A DNA stretch of 64,000 bases from Pomphorhynchus laevis (GCA_012934845.2 WNNJ02000348.1:87053-151052); one strand, 5' to 3'. Counted from the first letter of the stretch, positions 23,008-34,551 are shown. Numbers and translations are program-made. The notes: generated by a model from the sequence alone, not told the origin.

Positions 23008-24110
23008 CGAATTTTTGGACGGGTGTGGACAACTTGAAAATTTCCGTCTATGTTTCGGATGGCGAGTGATGTTTCGGCGTTTTCCTCGCGACGGCGTTTT
23101 TTGATGCGGGCTGAAGAGATTTGAGCGATTTCGGAAGGGGCGCGATCGGGGAAAATTCGAGTGGTTGAAGATGACATGAGTTTGAATCGTTGAGAGAGGA
23201 CAGAAGACGCGTGAGAGCGATGCTTGAAAACAATTTTTAGGAGAGGGGGCTGGGAAGGATTAGATTGAGAAGATTTGTTTAGACGGATGAATGCGACAGG
23301 AGAAATGTCCTTGAAAAAGGATGGTTTATCCGCAGGAACAATAGACGAGAGGATGGATCTGAAGGCGGAAACATCGTGGTCCAGACGTGCTTGTGGAGAT
23401 AAGGAGTTAGAAGGCGTGATATTAGTAACAATGATGCAACGATCGCGAGAAGCAAAACGCTTCCGTAAAGGAGGACGACTGACGTGAGTAAGTGAGATCA
23501 CGATAGAAGAGCTGGCAGTTGATGATTTGGAGGGATTTGGTTTGACGACGGGAGACATAGAGGATAATGATAATAAAGAGGGTGGCAAGCGATGTGAGGA
23601 AAGGTTATGAGTGGAAGGATAGTGGAGGTTGGTGGAGGTGATTTTGATTGATGGATGCAAGTTATTGAGAAACGAGACAGGAAGGACGGGACGTGGGGTG
23701 TCGGGGAGTGAAAATACATTAGTTGTAACAATTAGCGGCTCCGTCACTGTCTCGGCAGATTTATCATAAACTTGACAAAATCCATCTTGCTGCGATACAA
23801 TTTGCGGCTCCTTTACGGTCTCAGTAGATTTATCAGAAATTTGAGAAATTCGATCATGCTGCGTTGTCATTTCCAATTGCTCTAAGCGTTTTATTAACAA
23901 GTTGATTTGTTTCGCCGCACAGAATCCGCAGTAGAACGGTGGCCCGCCACAAGTTTCCTGACCCAAAGCACAATTATGTGTTACTGATGTCCAGATTTGA
24001 CAGCCGCTAGCGGAGCATTCCACTTGTATGTTTTCGAGCTTGCCGGTTTTATCGGTATCAACAGAGATTGCTCGCTTGGCTTTTGGTAGATTTTTATTCT
24101 TGGCTCCCAT
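22971..24110 (-). CDS. LINE ORF1 protein (379 residues)
   Basis: Open frame beginning MGAKNKNLPKAKRA. Residues about 32-64 hold a Cys/His cluster (C32, C37, H45, C47, C54, C61, C64) resembling the PHD-type zinc finger of CR1-group ORF1 proteins. A coiled region follows (INLLIKRLEQLEM), then a conserved block RDRCIIVTNITPSNS (about 231-245) shared with the CR1-like element at 16063. Expected role: RNA binding in the retrotransposition particle. It overlaps the ORF2 start (ATG at 23007) by 37 bases. Intact. Confidence 0.8.
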   Translation of the reverse strand: MGAKNKNLPKAKRAISVDTDKTGKLENIQVECSASGCQIWTSVTHNCALGQETCGGPPFYCGFCAAKQINLLIKRLEQLEMTTQHDRISQISDKSTETVKEPQIVSQQDGFCQVYDKSAETVTEPLIVTTNVFSLPDTPRPVLPVSFLNNLHPSIKITSTNLHYPSTHNLSSHRLPPSLLSLSSMSPVVKPNPSKSSTASSSIVISLTHVSRPPLRKRFASRDRCIIVTNITPSNSLSPQARLDHDVSAFRSILSSIVPADKPSFFKDISPVAFIRLNKSSQSNPSQPPLLKIVFKHRSHASSVLSQRFKLMSSSTTRIFPDRAPSEIAQISSARIKKRRREENAETSLAIRNIDGNFQVVHTRPKIRWRSISPMCLLH

Positions 24111-24439
24111 TAACTGTAGGTTGCGATAGTTTACAATTTTTAAAACTGCGCTCCTTGTTGTGTGTTTAAGCTGTTTAAATTTTTTGTTTGTGTATTTATG
24201 CTGTTAAAATTTTTCATTGAGCGGAGCGAGTCGATCTGAATTTGATTGTATTTACTTTAGATCTCAAACTTTTGTAATTTGCTAGCACAGTTATAAATTT
24301 TCTTGTAGTAATGAAAGCAAGGAATTCCTTAATCTTCTGTCTAGAAGTGGTTATGTGTTAATTAATTCTGGAAAGAATTCCTTCTAGAAAAACGAGCGAG
24401 CTACCCAAAACTCTCAAAAGACGAATTATGTTATGGAAA

Positions 24440-26850
24440 TAGAAGAACTTAAGTGACTTGTTCAAGGAAGCGCATTTCTTGCAATCAAAATGTCATGCAA
24501 GAAACAATACAAAAATCACATCAGATTTACGTACGAATAATATTATCCGTTTGGTTAAAAGGGGGAAGGTTATCCGCGGCTAGAAGATTGCTTACCCATA
24601 ACGCATCTGAAACAGGTATTCTAAACTTGAGCGGGGATCCTTCAAATTGTTCCATACTAGGTGAACTACAGAGACTGCACCCACTATCAGCTACAGCTGG
24701 CAATGATTTCGTGCTAAATCATACACTCGATGGATATCATGAACATCTTAGTGTAATATTCAGTGAAATGAGTGCAGACGACATAATACGAGCGTCGAAG
24801 AATACACACGGACCAGCTGTACCTTCTGGGGGTCGACTCTGACAGTTGGCGACATATGTTAACATCATTTGGTTTAGACTCTAGGTGTCTAGCGACAGCA
24901 ATTGCAAATATTGCAATTACTATAGCGTCTGAAGAAGTTGATTCTGAACATCTCGATGCCTACACAGTGAGTAGATTAATACCAATGAAAAATAATAATG
25001 GTATACGCCCTATTGGAATATGCGATGTTTTAAGACGTATCGTTGGCAAATCACTTCTACGTTACATTAAAAAAGATCTACAGATGGCTTCTGGTAACCA
25101 TAAGATGTGTGCTGGTCAGGTGTGGAACATAGGCAGTTGTTCATTCCGTGAGAGATGTCTACAAAAAGTCAGAAGACAATTGCATACTATTGCTGGGTGC
25201 TAAAAATACTTTCAATCAAGTCAATCGATCACTTATGCTAGCAAATATCGGTATGGCTTGTCCTGCTCTTAAGAATGAATTGTATAATACATATTCACGA
25301 GCTGCCAAAATGCCAGTTGGAATAGAAATGGTATGGTCAAAAGAAGGTATAACACAAGGTGACTCGCTTGCGATGGCAGCTTTTGCTGCCGCATCGTTGC
25401 TTTCATACATTATATTGAAGCAAGAGTGCCCAATGTCATAAACAGATGTATGCAGATGACGCAGCAATGTGGGTAAACCTGAAGATTTATTACGAGTTCT
25501 GTATATCATAAACGATATAGGACCAAAATATGGTTTCTATGTAAAACCTAGCAAATGTAAGATACTAATACACAATAAAAACATAAAAAGTTAAAAAGTT
25601 ATTCTCGAATAGGATTGAAATTCGAAATGACGACATCTAACTTCTAGGAAGTTATATTTGCACGAATAAATTCATGACCTCAAGCATTCAGGAAATAGCA
25701 GCTGTATGGAAGATTCAGATTCAGAATCTTGTACAGGTTGCAAAATGTGATAGTAACGTAGCCTTCGTGTTATTGACAAAATAAATCCAGTGTCAGTGGA
25801 CTTACATATTGCGAACATGTGAAGTTGATCCTAAGTAGTTTGAATCTATAGTAGCGTCACTCTTCGATGAACTTCTGCCTGAAATCCTTGGTAAACCAGA
25901 TATTAATTCAGATTATAAGAACGTATTTCGATTGCCATCGCGTCTTGGTGAACTTTGGATTTCGGATCCAACTATTGATCCATCGTTTGAGTACAAAGGA
26001 TCGCTTGAGATATGTACACATTTGATCAATCACACCAATATTACTGATATAGTGTCAAAGCAGACTGAAATCGCCGCAAACATCAGGAAGGAAAGACATA
26101 CGCGAAACAGCGCAATATGGGAAATCGCAAAATCAACAAATGACCCACTTATGAAAACTCTTATAATAAATGCCAACTTGAACGGAGCATCTTCATGGCT
26201 GAGTACGTTGCCGATTGTCCGACATAATTTCCACCTTCCAAAACAAGTATTTCAAGACATGATAGCCACCCGATATGGATGGCATCTTCTTGAACTTTCT
26301 AACACATGTCGATGTACAGCACCTCTGACAATTGGCCATTGGCCTTCGTGTAAAACCGGAGGATGGCCAATTGTTAGACACAATATAGTTAGAGATGTTA
26401 TATCGGAAATATTAGATGAAGCTGGATGACGACCATCAATTGAACAAATACTGCAACCGGTTACAGAAGATATGAGGTTTGAATGCGTTACAAGCCGAGA
26501 TCGCAGTGCTCGTCTCGATCTCACATGTAACAGTCTTTACGTATGGATTACAGAGCGATCTTTTATGGAATTTGTGTTTACAGCTGCTTTGCTTCATCTT
26601 AAGCTGCTGATCGCCAAAATGATGCACATACATACTATGAGAACAGGAAACGGGCGAAATATCAGGAGGGAATTCGTTTAGTCGAAAGCGAAATATTCCA
26701 TCTGATGATATTCTCTGCATCAAGTAGTTGTAGCAAATCGATAAATGCAGAATATCTTCAGAATATCGCAAAACGAATATCCATAAGAAATAAAAGGGAC
26801 TATGGCGATACAATACGTGGCATTCGTTAAAGGATCGCATTCGCAATCGC
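24440..26850 (+). mobile_element. non-LTR reverse transcriptase with CCHC plus restriction-like endonuclease tail
   Basis: Matches the large invertebrate family marked by 'GPSG-D-W'. Here SGVDSDSWRHMLTSF is around 24830, LIPMKNNNGIRPIGI (about 24980), LRRIVGKSLLRYI, LLLGAKNTFNQVNRS (about 25185), GITQGDSLAMAAF (about 25355), QMYADDAAMW (about 25450) and GPKYGFYVKPSKCKI (about 25525). The C-terminal part has CRCTAPLTIGHWPSCKTGGW (26310-26370), a zinc knuckle, then VRHNIVRDVISEIL and SARLDLTCNS (about 26510), which fits the restriction-like nuclease of this family. Several stops and shifts. Its 5' Cys-rich part is at 19680-20035, beyond the L2-like insertion. Confidence 0.75.
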
Positions 26851-27043
26851 CAAAGCGATATCGAAGTTATAAAGTTATATATTTACATATAAATATATAA
26901 ATGTCTCAGCAATTACGCATCTTACATTTTTAACAGATGATTTTGACGTACTCTCCATGGATACAAATGTTCATTTATTTTAAAACTTTATATCGTACGA
27001 ATATTAACTCAAATATATTAAAATTTTATCTGAAAATTTCGCA

Positions 27044-27697
27044 ATGTCCTCTGCTACTCATTTCGATATCAACAAAGAAACGATAGACTTCGCAATTCAG
27101 CCTTTAAGTTCTTTTAAAAAATGGTCAATTCCGTGTATAGTTGTCCTGTGTTTTGTGATGGCAACGCTAGCCGCACATATCTATCCATTTTTTCAAGTCT
27201 GGTTGTCAAGGCGACTTAGTAAAGTACTTAGTAAGTTTAGGCGTAGCAAATTTCATAATAGTAGATACGTATCGTATACAAATTCAGACAGTCAGAATAG
27301 CGAGCCTGCAAAATCTTTCCAGGTCCATATCGCTAATGTCAAAACTGCCGTCAATCAATACCACCTTGGTACAGTTTATCGACCTTCATATAGATCCGTA
27401 AAAATTGTGTTAGTTGATAATTATCAGAAAATTGAAAGCCGCAGAAACATTACAACTCAAATAGTAACTACCAATCCAGAACTATCAATGCCGAAAGAGA
27501 ACATCCGTAGTCGTGTTCATGCGACTCATTACGCACTGTCCAAGTCAATGGAGATAACTAATTCTACGAGTGTGGCAATTCCTTTAACAGTCTCTCCTGA
27601 ACATTTTCAACAGATGACCTTACAAAAATTATCACATGATCCAAATTCAGTAAAAGATAGTATTTTTATTATGCACAAATATACTACCATAAAATAG
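27044..27697 (+). CDS. orphan single-pass membrane protein (217 residues)
   Basis: Open frame from ATG at 27044. About 26 polar N-terminal residues are followed by one clear hydrophobic segment at about 27-50 (WSIPCIVVLCFVMATLAAHI), then a basic stretch (SRRLSKVLSKFRRSKF) and a Ser/Thr/Asn-rich tail. The basic side after the segment suggests a cytoplasmic C-terminus. No family recognised. An AATAAA lies about 86 bases after the stop (27783). It is intronless and sits between mobile elements, so it may be a single exon, a young gene or a chance ORF. Confidence 0.4.
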   Translation: MSSATHFDINKETIDFAIQPLSSFKKWSIPCIVVLCFVMATLAAHIYPFFQVWLSRRLSKVLSKFRRSKFHNSRYVSYTNSDSQNSEPAKSFQVHIANVKTAVNQYHLGTVYRPSYRSVKIVLVDNYQKIESRRNITTQIVTTNPELSMPKENIRSRVHATHYALSKSMEITNSTSVAIPLTVSPEHFQQMTLQKLSHDPNSVKDSIFIMHKYTTIK

Positions 27698-27999
27698 GTC
27701 ATTTACAGAATACATTAAATTTTTTAAATGCAAATACAATATAGCGATTGTAATGTTGCGATTGATCATTTTGGGTTAAAAAATAAATTTTATTCTCTAC
27801 TGAAATTAAATCAAATCAGTATTAAAACAAAACAATATTATTTTATGTAATTAGATCAAGCGAACTAATAAATAAACTATAATAACCGATTCTATGATTA
27901 GATATAATTATAATAATATGTAAATTCATAAAAATTGTATCTCATTTGAAATTCTAACTTTATATTTACGACCTGTCGACTTTGTAGATACAAAGATAA

Positions 28000-28190
28000 G
28001 ATACACCAGATAATCAAATTTCACAAGGAGAAATACGTTTTAGCACGTATTTGGCCCCGCTGCTATTTGGGGTCGAGGACTTGATAAACTTGATAGCATA
28101 GTAGTTCATTCTGATGACCTCTAATTCTTATTCTGATACAACGTCTGTTATTGATTAGTCAATTTATAAAAATTGACTTGTTTACGTATT
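28000..28190 (+). repeat. repeat A copy
   Basis: Core with aaatacgttttagcacgtat, ttggccccgctgctatttgg and gatagcatagtagtt, then gacctctaattcttattctg and the block before ttagtcaatttataaaaatt. Followed by a small duplication of a catctatttgcatccgaata-type unit (28205-28270). Confidence 0.6.
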
Positions 28191-28429
28191 TTATATTATT
28201 TATGAAATCAGATTTGCATCCAAATAGATGGCAAATAGATAGCATCTATTTGCATCCGAATAGATGGCATACATTTGAAAGTACGACAAAACAGCGATCG
28301 GTCGAGACACTGTACAAGAATTTAAAAGCTTCTCGATTGTGCCCAATTGATTTAAATCACCTGGTGGATTTATAAAATATATAAATCAACACAATATTAT
28401 TTAAAAAAATAAAATATTAAGCGAATTTT

Positions 28430-28510
28430 TTTTGATGTATGGATAATAAATAATATACTTTATATTAGAATAAGATACTATATAATCAAATATAAGATAC
28501 TATTAATCCA
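28430..28510 (+). repeat. repeat A left-end fragment
   Basis: tatggataataaataatata and the following cttta...agaataagatactatataatc match the left end; the core is missing. Confidence 0.5.
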
Positions 28511-28619
28511 TGTGGCCTTGTTTACAAGAAACCGCAAATTTGAATTTTTATCGTAATTACAACAAATAACTGTTTTTGTATAAAAATATTTTAAGATCAA
28601 TAATTAAAATACGTAATTA

Positions 28620-29040
28620 GAAATGCCAATCAATTAGTGAGCACATTTATCCAGAAAGCCTTATTCTTAACAAAACCAATATTAATGATAAAGAAGGTGT
28701 ATATCTAGATATGAACATTAAATTAACATTAACTAAAACTACTTTTAATTTATATCGTACAGATGACATATTTAAATTTACAAAAAAACATATTTTTGCA
28801 TGATCATTCATGCATACCATATAATATAAAATATAATACATTAAATAATAAAATTTTAAGAATTGCAACAATATGTAATGATATTGACTTTCTTCAAAAT
28901 CATTTAAATAATTTAATAGATACATATTTTAAACTAGGTTACTATAAAAATAACATCAAACAGAAAATATTAAAATATAAATCAACAATAATATTAAAAA
29001 TAAATTTAAAATCATTAGCGGAAATTTAATATAAATATTA
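28620..29040 (+). mobile_element. Penelope-like element fragment
   Basis: The longest of three related scraps (with 930-1130 and 4020-4155). The frame reads TYLNLQKNIFLHDHS, then LRIATICNDIDFLQNHLNN and YFKLGYYKNNIKQKI. The 'ID.YF..GY....I...I' pattern compares with the neighbouring PLE frame at 29930 (MQDLLERGYRRRAIYSEI). Broken. Confidence 0.45.
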
Positions 29041-29067
29041 AATATCGATATAAATATTATATAAAGA

Positions 29068-29133
29068 GAGTTATGAGCAGCGCTCGTAAGTTGCTGGCCT
29101 GGATTATCTAGTTACGAGCGCTGCTCATAACTC
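29068..29133. repeat. perfect 22-bp hairpin with 22-base loop
   Basis: gagttatgagcagcgctcgt-aa (29068-29089) pairs exactly with 29112-29133. It lies immediately upstream of the PLE coding region and is GC-richer than its surroundings, so it is probably the 5' terminal structure of that element. Confidence 0.8.
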
Positions 29134-30062
29134 AATATATGAACGCGTCCTAAATGGGACCTTGCTGAGAGACAAAGATTCGGAACACAAAACGCAGGTC
29201 TTGTGCAACATGCAGTATTTGACAGTATGCCTCAACAATAATGTAATTCCAAAAGGCTTACATATTAAGTTAAACTTTAGTTTAGCCAAAAGAAATGTTA
29301 AGTCAAAAGTAATTAATAAATTTCAGTCTAAATTGGCCAATATTTTAAAGCGAGCGTCGATTGAAGTTACGCGTCTGATACGTAATTACTACGGAAGAGA
29401 ATCAAATACGCACCCCTCCTGCCTCAATGAATCTCGCTACAATCAATTATTGGTGATTAAAAGCAAAAAAATTATCGAAATTAGTATGCCGCAAAGTATC
29501 TGTCATGGAAATTAAGAACGTTGAATACCATCCAAATCGGCGGTTTAGAAAGTCGAAAAGATTAGTTCCAAATCAATTAGATCGCATTTGTCATGAAGAT
29601 TATGAAGTGAACTTATCCGAACAAATTGTTTCCGAAAATGAAATGAAAGCACTGGCACTTGGTCTAAATTTAAACGATGGAACAAGAGAATTCGATATAC
29701 TGAATCTTATGAATGTGATTCGAGAAACAAGTAGAAAATGCTTTGAAAATATAACAAAATTTGAAACTATTCCATATCGAAAAGAACAATCGTGTTCAAT
29801 GTATCTGCATACTGAAAGCGAACATCACCAGACCACAAAAAGAGCGTTGATTCAAAATGAATGTGCTTGATAAAAATATCAAGCACATCCGAAATACGGT
29901 ATAATGCTATAAATGAATTGATGCAAGACTTGTTAGAGCGAGGTTACAGACGACGAGCAATATATAGTGAGATTAGAAAAACATATGCGTTGAAACGTAC
30001 AGATCTTCTGCGTAAAAACAACAAAATGGCGGACAAGATTACATGTTGTATTATTCCATGTC

Positions 30063-30077
30063 ACGTTGCATTGCAAT
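30063..30077. repeat. target-site duplication, left copy (RTE insertion)
   Basis: acgttgcattgcaat here is repeated exactly at 33259-33273, bounding the RTE element. Confidence 0.85.
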
Positions 30078-33000
30078 GGTGGTGCGGTCCGTTCCTCCTC
30101 GTGGTGCCACTGGATAACGCTTACTCTCTGCGAGCGTGAACCAAACGCGGACCTTACCGACGACAGGCATGCGGCAGCCGGTCGGGAAAACAATTGTCGC
30201 AACCATCAAACCATGATAAAGTTTAATCAAAATGACCCCGCCAATACTAAGGCGTCCTCTGTAGACGACGCGTTCAGGAGGTGCCATCCGGCCTGTTTGA
30301 AAAATTCACGAGGATGTGCGATCAGACAAGACCCGGTCTGTTCGGCAAATAAGCGAGGGTTCACGACGGAAGGACGACGCCGAGACGCAAGTGATCTGGC
30401 CCAATCATACGTACGAGTTGCAACGCTCAACGTAGGAACACTGACGGGTAAATCTCGAGAAATTGCAGCTGACCTAAAGAGGAGAAAGATTGACATTCTT
30501 GCAATACAAGAGACTAAATGGAAGGGCGGAAAAGCCAAGGAAATTGGAGACGGATACAAACTGTATTATATGGGAACTGAGACAGCACGAAACGGAGTAG
30601 CCATTGTCGTAGCAGAGAGACTCAGAGACCAAGTGTGCGAAATGACGCGATACACTGGGAGGTTGATGAAGATTAAGCTGGCATTATGCGAAACGACCGT
30701 ACACTACTTCTCTGTGTACGCTCCTCAAACAGGATGCACAGATAAAGAGAAGCTGGACTTCTGGGAAATGCTAGATGAAAAGATGGCAGAAGTCCCCGAA
30801 GAAGACTATGTGATCATAGCCGGTGATATGAATGCCCATGTTGGACAGACGGATGAGAGTGAATGTCACGGTGGATATGGCATAGGTGAGAAGAACGCAG
30901 AAGGGGAACAACTACTGGAGTTTGCAACTACGCACAACCTCACCATCACCAACACCAACTTCACAAAAAGGCCGAGCCACCTGTACACATATTACCATGG
31001 AACGGGCTCACAAATCAGGAAGTCGCAAATTGATTTTGTCCTGGTGAGGCGAAAACACAAGAAGACGGTGCTAGACACAAAGGTCATTCCATCAGAGACC
31101 ACAGCGACTCAACATAAGCCACTGATATGTGACCTGAAAATTGAAGTCCCCCGTAAACCGAGGCCAGAACAAACAAAGACGAGCCGAATCAAGTGGTGGA
31201 AACTGAGGGAAGAAGACACAGTTGGAACAAAGGCAAAGCTGGCCCGGATAAGACTACCTAGCATACATGGAGTACAGGACACCTGGACCGCGTTGCGCTG
31301 CACGATCCACCTAGCTGCAAAGCACATACTCGGATCCACCAAGCCATGTCAAAAATACATCGACAAAGAAACTTGGTTTTGGACAGAAGAGGTCAAAGAC
31401 GCAGTGAAGGCAAAGAAAAATTCATACAAGGCTCTCCGGATAGCACAAACACAGGAGAACAAAGTTGAATATCACCGAGCGAAAAAGAAAGCAAGGAAAC
31501 AAGTGGCTATTGCTAGGAGCAACCACCTAGATAACCTCTACCAAAAGCTCGACACTCGAGAAGGAGAAAAAGGCGTGTACCGACTAGCCCGTTCAAGACG
31601 GAAGAAGGCAGCAGACATTGAGAAGTTCCATGGTATCAGCAATGAGCAGGGAAAACTCATTATACACCCACAAGACGTGCTGGAGAGATGGAGAAGATAT
31701 TTTAAAGCCATCTTTACAGAAGAGTTTGAGCATCCACCAATACCAGAGGGGACTCCAAATCACACACAAGTCGATCCACTCAATGGTGCAGAGGTCAGCG
31801 AGGCAATGATGAAGATGAAGCCGGGTAAAGCCAACGGACCCGATGATTTAGCGGTGGACTTCTGGAGAATCAATCCGGATGAGTGGACACCATGGCTAAC
31901 TAATTTTCTCCAGAAGATTGTTGACGCAAAAGAGGTGCCAGAAGACTGGAGTCGAAGCATAACTATCCCAATCTGGAAGCAGAAAGGAAGCCCAGCAGAT
32001 TGTGAAAACTACCGCCCAATTCGTCTTCTCAGTCACACCATGAAAATCTTCGAGAGAGTGCTCGACAAGAGAATCCGTGACTCCGTCAAACTAAGTGTCA
32101 ACCAGGCAGGCTTTGTGCGCAACTGTGGAGCCATCGATGCAATACACTCAGCCAGACTACTCCTTGAAAAGCACAGAGAGAAGAAGCAGCCCCTCCATGT
32201 AGCTTTTCTGGACCTTGAGAAAGCGTTCGACAGAGTACCTCATAAGCTTATATGGTACGCTTTGAGACGCAGAAAAGTACCGGAGGAATTGATCGAATGG
32301 GTGAAGATGTTGTACAAAGGAACGACGAGCAATGTGCTAACAGCAGCGGGAAAATCCAGAGAATTTCCAATCTCAGTCGGTGTGCACCAAGGATCTGCAC
32401 TCTCCCCATTACTATTCATCATAGTTATGGACGTGATTACGAAAGACCTTCTAAGACAAGCACCATGGACCATCCTGTATGCCGACGATGTTATGCTGGT
32501 ATCTAAAGACAAACATGACCTCGAGCAACAAGTTCAGCAATGGCACGATCGCCTGGCACAGTTTGGGTTGAAACTGAACACAGCCAAAACAGAGTACATG
32601 ACGACGAACCAGAACGAAGATGTAAGCATATCAGTTAATGGCGTGCTTCTGCCAAAGACAACTGCGTTCAAATATCTGGGATCAGTCATCTCCAGCACAT
32701 GAGGAGTGGCAAAAGACGTCACCACTCGCATCAACGCAAGCTGGACAAAATGGAGAGCAGCCACTGGAGTTTTGTGCGACAAACGCATGCCAGACAAACT
32801 CAAATCGAAGTTCTACAGAAGCGTAATACGGCCTGTAGCAATGTACGGTGCTGAGTGCTGGGCAATGACAGCAGAAGCAGAACGTAAGCTTGGATGCATG
32901 GAAACCAAAATGCTAAGGTGGATCGCAGGAAAGACTCGCCTAGATCATGTCCGTAACGAAGACATCCGCAAGCGATTTGGCGTAGCACCCATAGCAGACA

Positions 33001-33258
33001 AACTGAGAGAATCAAGGCTGCGATGGTATGGACATGTAATGAGGGCAGACGTGAACACATTAGCGCAGGCACCATTTCAAATCGAGGTCGACGGAAAGAG
33101 ACCAATAGGAAGACCACAGAAAAGATGGATGGATACCCTTCTGAAGGACATGAAAATGGTCGGACTCACGCCCAAAGACGCAGCAAAGAAGGCATTTTGG
33201 CGTCAACGATCGTGGCAAGCGGACCCCGTCATACGGGATAAACGCTAAGAAGAAGAAG
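30078..33258 (+). mobile_element. RTE-clade LINE, full length, nearly intact, young
   Basis: Bounded by a perfect 15-bp target duplication (30063-30077 and 33259-33273). It has a 5' UTR of about 135 bases, one long ORF and an (aag)n 3' tail, all standard for RTE. Inserted in the PLE at 29134-33895. GC content is much higher than its surroundings. Confidence 0.92.
30213..33248 (+). pseudogene. RTE ORF: endonuclease plus reverse transcriptase, one in-frame stop
   Basis: The ATG at 30213 (MIKFNQNDPA) is preferred over upstream non-ATG starts. Apurinic-type endonuclease: RVATLNVGTLTGKSREIA, ILAIQETKWKGG, VIIAGDMNAHVGQTDE and IDFVLVRRKHKK. RT: GKANGPDDLAVDFW, IPIWKQKGSPADCENYRPIR, HVAFLDLEKAFDRVPHKLIW, VHQGSALSPLLFIIVMDVIT and ILYADDVMLVSKD (about 32480). 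A single TGA at 32700-32702 (after YLGSVISST) interrupts an otherwise continuous frame that resumes GVAKDVTTRINASWTKWRAA and ends at 33248 with the usual RLRWYGHVMRA and GRPQKRWMD blocks. About 1,010 codons in all, normal for RTE. Alternative explanations for the TGA (sequencing error, allelic difference) cannot be excluded. Confidence 0.92.
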
Positions 33259-33273
33259 ACGTTGCATTGCAAT
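33259..33273. repeat. target-site duplication, right copy (RTE insertion)
   Basis: acgttgcattgcaat, identical to 30063-30077; it follows the (aag)n tail. Confidence 0.85.
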
Positions 33274-33895
33274 CACTAAACCGGGACATGTTTCGTAGTT
33301 ATATTTCTACTAAAATAGATGGAATTCCACCTAAAATTTACTACAAAACAACAAATAAGTTAAAGTCTGTTTTAGTATCATCGTGTCTAAAGACAATCCC
33401 GGTCACAAATTATGTCAGTGAGAAATTTGAATGCACTGCATGTTAAAGACCCAGGTGATTATCCTGCATAGTTATACAAACAAACAATTATTTCAAAAGT
33501 ACAACGACTAATCTAAAATACAAGATAAAGACAAATATGAACTGTGCGTCTAAAAATTATATATATTTAGCAACTTGCATAACACTCAAAAAACAATACG
33601 TTTGCGAAACGTCGACGTCTTTTTATATTCGACAAAGCAATAGAAGAGCAGATTTAAGATCAAAAACAATTACTGAGGGATCAATCAGACATGCATTAAC
33701 ACATGACTGTGAAAATTCAAATGAGCATTACTCTATTATACTAATAGAAAACAATTTAAAAAAAACCCAGGAAAGAAGAAAGAGAGATGTACTGGATAGG
33801 GCAGTTAATGGCAGATGTGTCATACGGCGCAACGGACGGACCTGCCTTCAATTGAAAGAAAACATTTGAAAACACGAGGATAACGTGTTTTATAT

Positions 33896-34490
33896 TGTTT
33901 AAAAATAAGTAGTTAAATAACAGATATATCATTTAGTTATAACTTATCAATGGATAAAAGCTGAAGTTGAAGTCTTTAACACACAGGAGTTTACATATTC
34001 ACGATATAAAATTGTTAATCCTAAACTCTGGACTGTCCTCCAATTTTCTTTTCCCAAAGTAAAAGTAGCATCACTAATTATAGCAGTAGGAAAAACATTT
34101 CGAACCGTATTTAGAGTCAATCGAAGTCAATTTGTACAACATTCGAGGAAACGTTTACTGCTCATAAAACATAGTAAAGTAAAGCGCTTGTCACCGATAT
34201 TTTAATAGATAATGCTCATCAGGTTGATTGAGACTTAAATGTAACATCCGTAATTTTATAGAAGCATAACATTTCAGTAAAACATTTTGCCAAAATCAGC
34301 ATCCCCGAAATTACCATGTTTTCATTACCGAATATGACATTAATTAGTAAGCCACGATTGTGCCTGAGTTTAAAATATAGAAATCAAACGATTTTCGTTG
34401 GCTCTTCTACTCGTTGGTACAACTCCCCCTTCCATCAGTATATGTAAAATAGCATCAAATCAATATAAAAGATCAACAATAATAAAATCA
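33896..34490. other. intergenic, nothing recognised
   Basis: AT-rich with a short moderately GC stretch; no splice-supported exon seen. Confidence 0.4.
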
Positions 34491-34495
34491 ATACA

Positions 34496-34551
34496 AATAG
34501 CTTTATTTAAATAATACAAATAGCTTTATTAAAAAAACAAATAGCTTTATT
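34496..34551. repeat. three short direct repeats overlapping the DOT1 poly(A) region
   Basis: aaatagctttatt occurs three times. On the minus strand each gives AATAAAGC, so the DOT1-like gene has several poly(A) signals; the nearest is at 34546-34551, about 58 bases past the stop. Confidence 0.5.

Larger units (their letters stand above)
20040..24230 (-). mobile_element. CR1/L2-like non-LTR retrotransposon, near full length
   Basis: Minus strand, with ORF1 and ORF2 present. The 3' UTR is short and contains a stem GCGTGC (20062-20067)/GCACGC (20072-20077); an A/T run follows. Two related copies lie at 40410-41030 and 52371-55735, also on the minus strand. Inserted in a restriction-like-endonuclease element whose parts flank it. 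No target duplication was recognised. Confidence 0.85.
29134..33895 (+). mobile_element. Penelope-like retroelement, split by an RTE insertion
   Basis: N-terminal parts at 29162-29870 (LNNNVIPKGLHIKLNFSLAK; EVNLSEQIVSENEMKALALG, the usual PLE 'VNLS...L...LGL' block) and a linker at 29880-30062. After the insertion, at 33274-33870, comes a GIY-YIG-type nuclease region (YIYLATCITLKKQYVCETST, then IRHALTHDCENS). The RT core itself is not seen. Terminal hairpins lie at 29068-29133 and at 33869-33891 (aaaacacg/cgtgtttt). It is a broken, internally reduced copy. Confidence 0.6.

Noticed and set aside
20296-23487. Arg/Glu-rich plus-strand open frames across the L2-like LINE
   Set aside because: Antisense shadows of Ser/Leu-rich ORF1 and ORF2.
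30066-30212. Upstream extension of the RTE ORF from a TTG codon at 30066
   Set aside because: It would start inside the target-site duplication; the ATG at 30213 is the plausible start.
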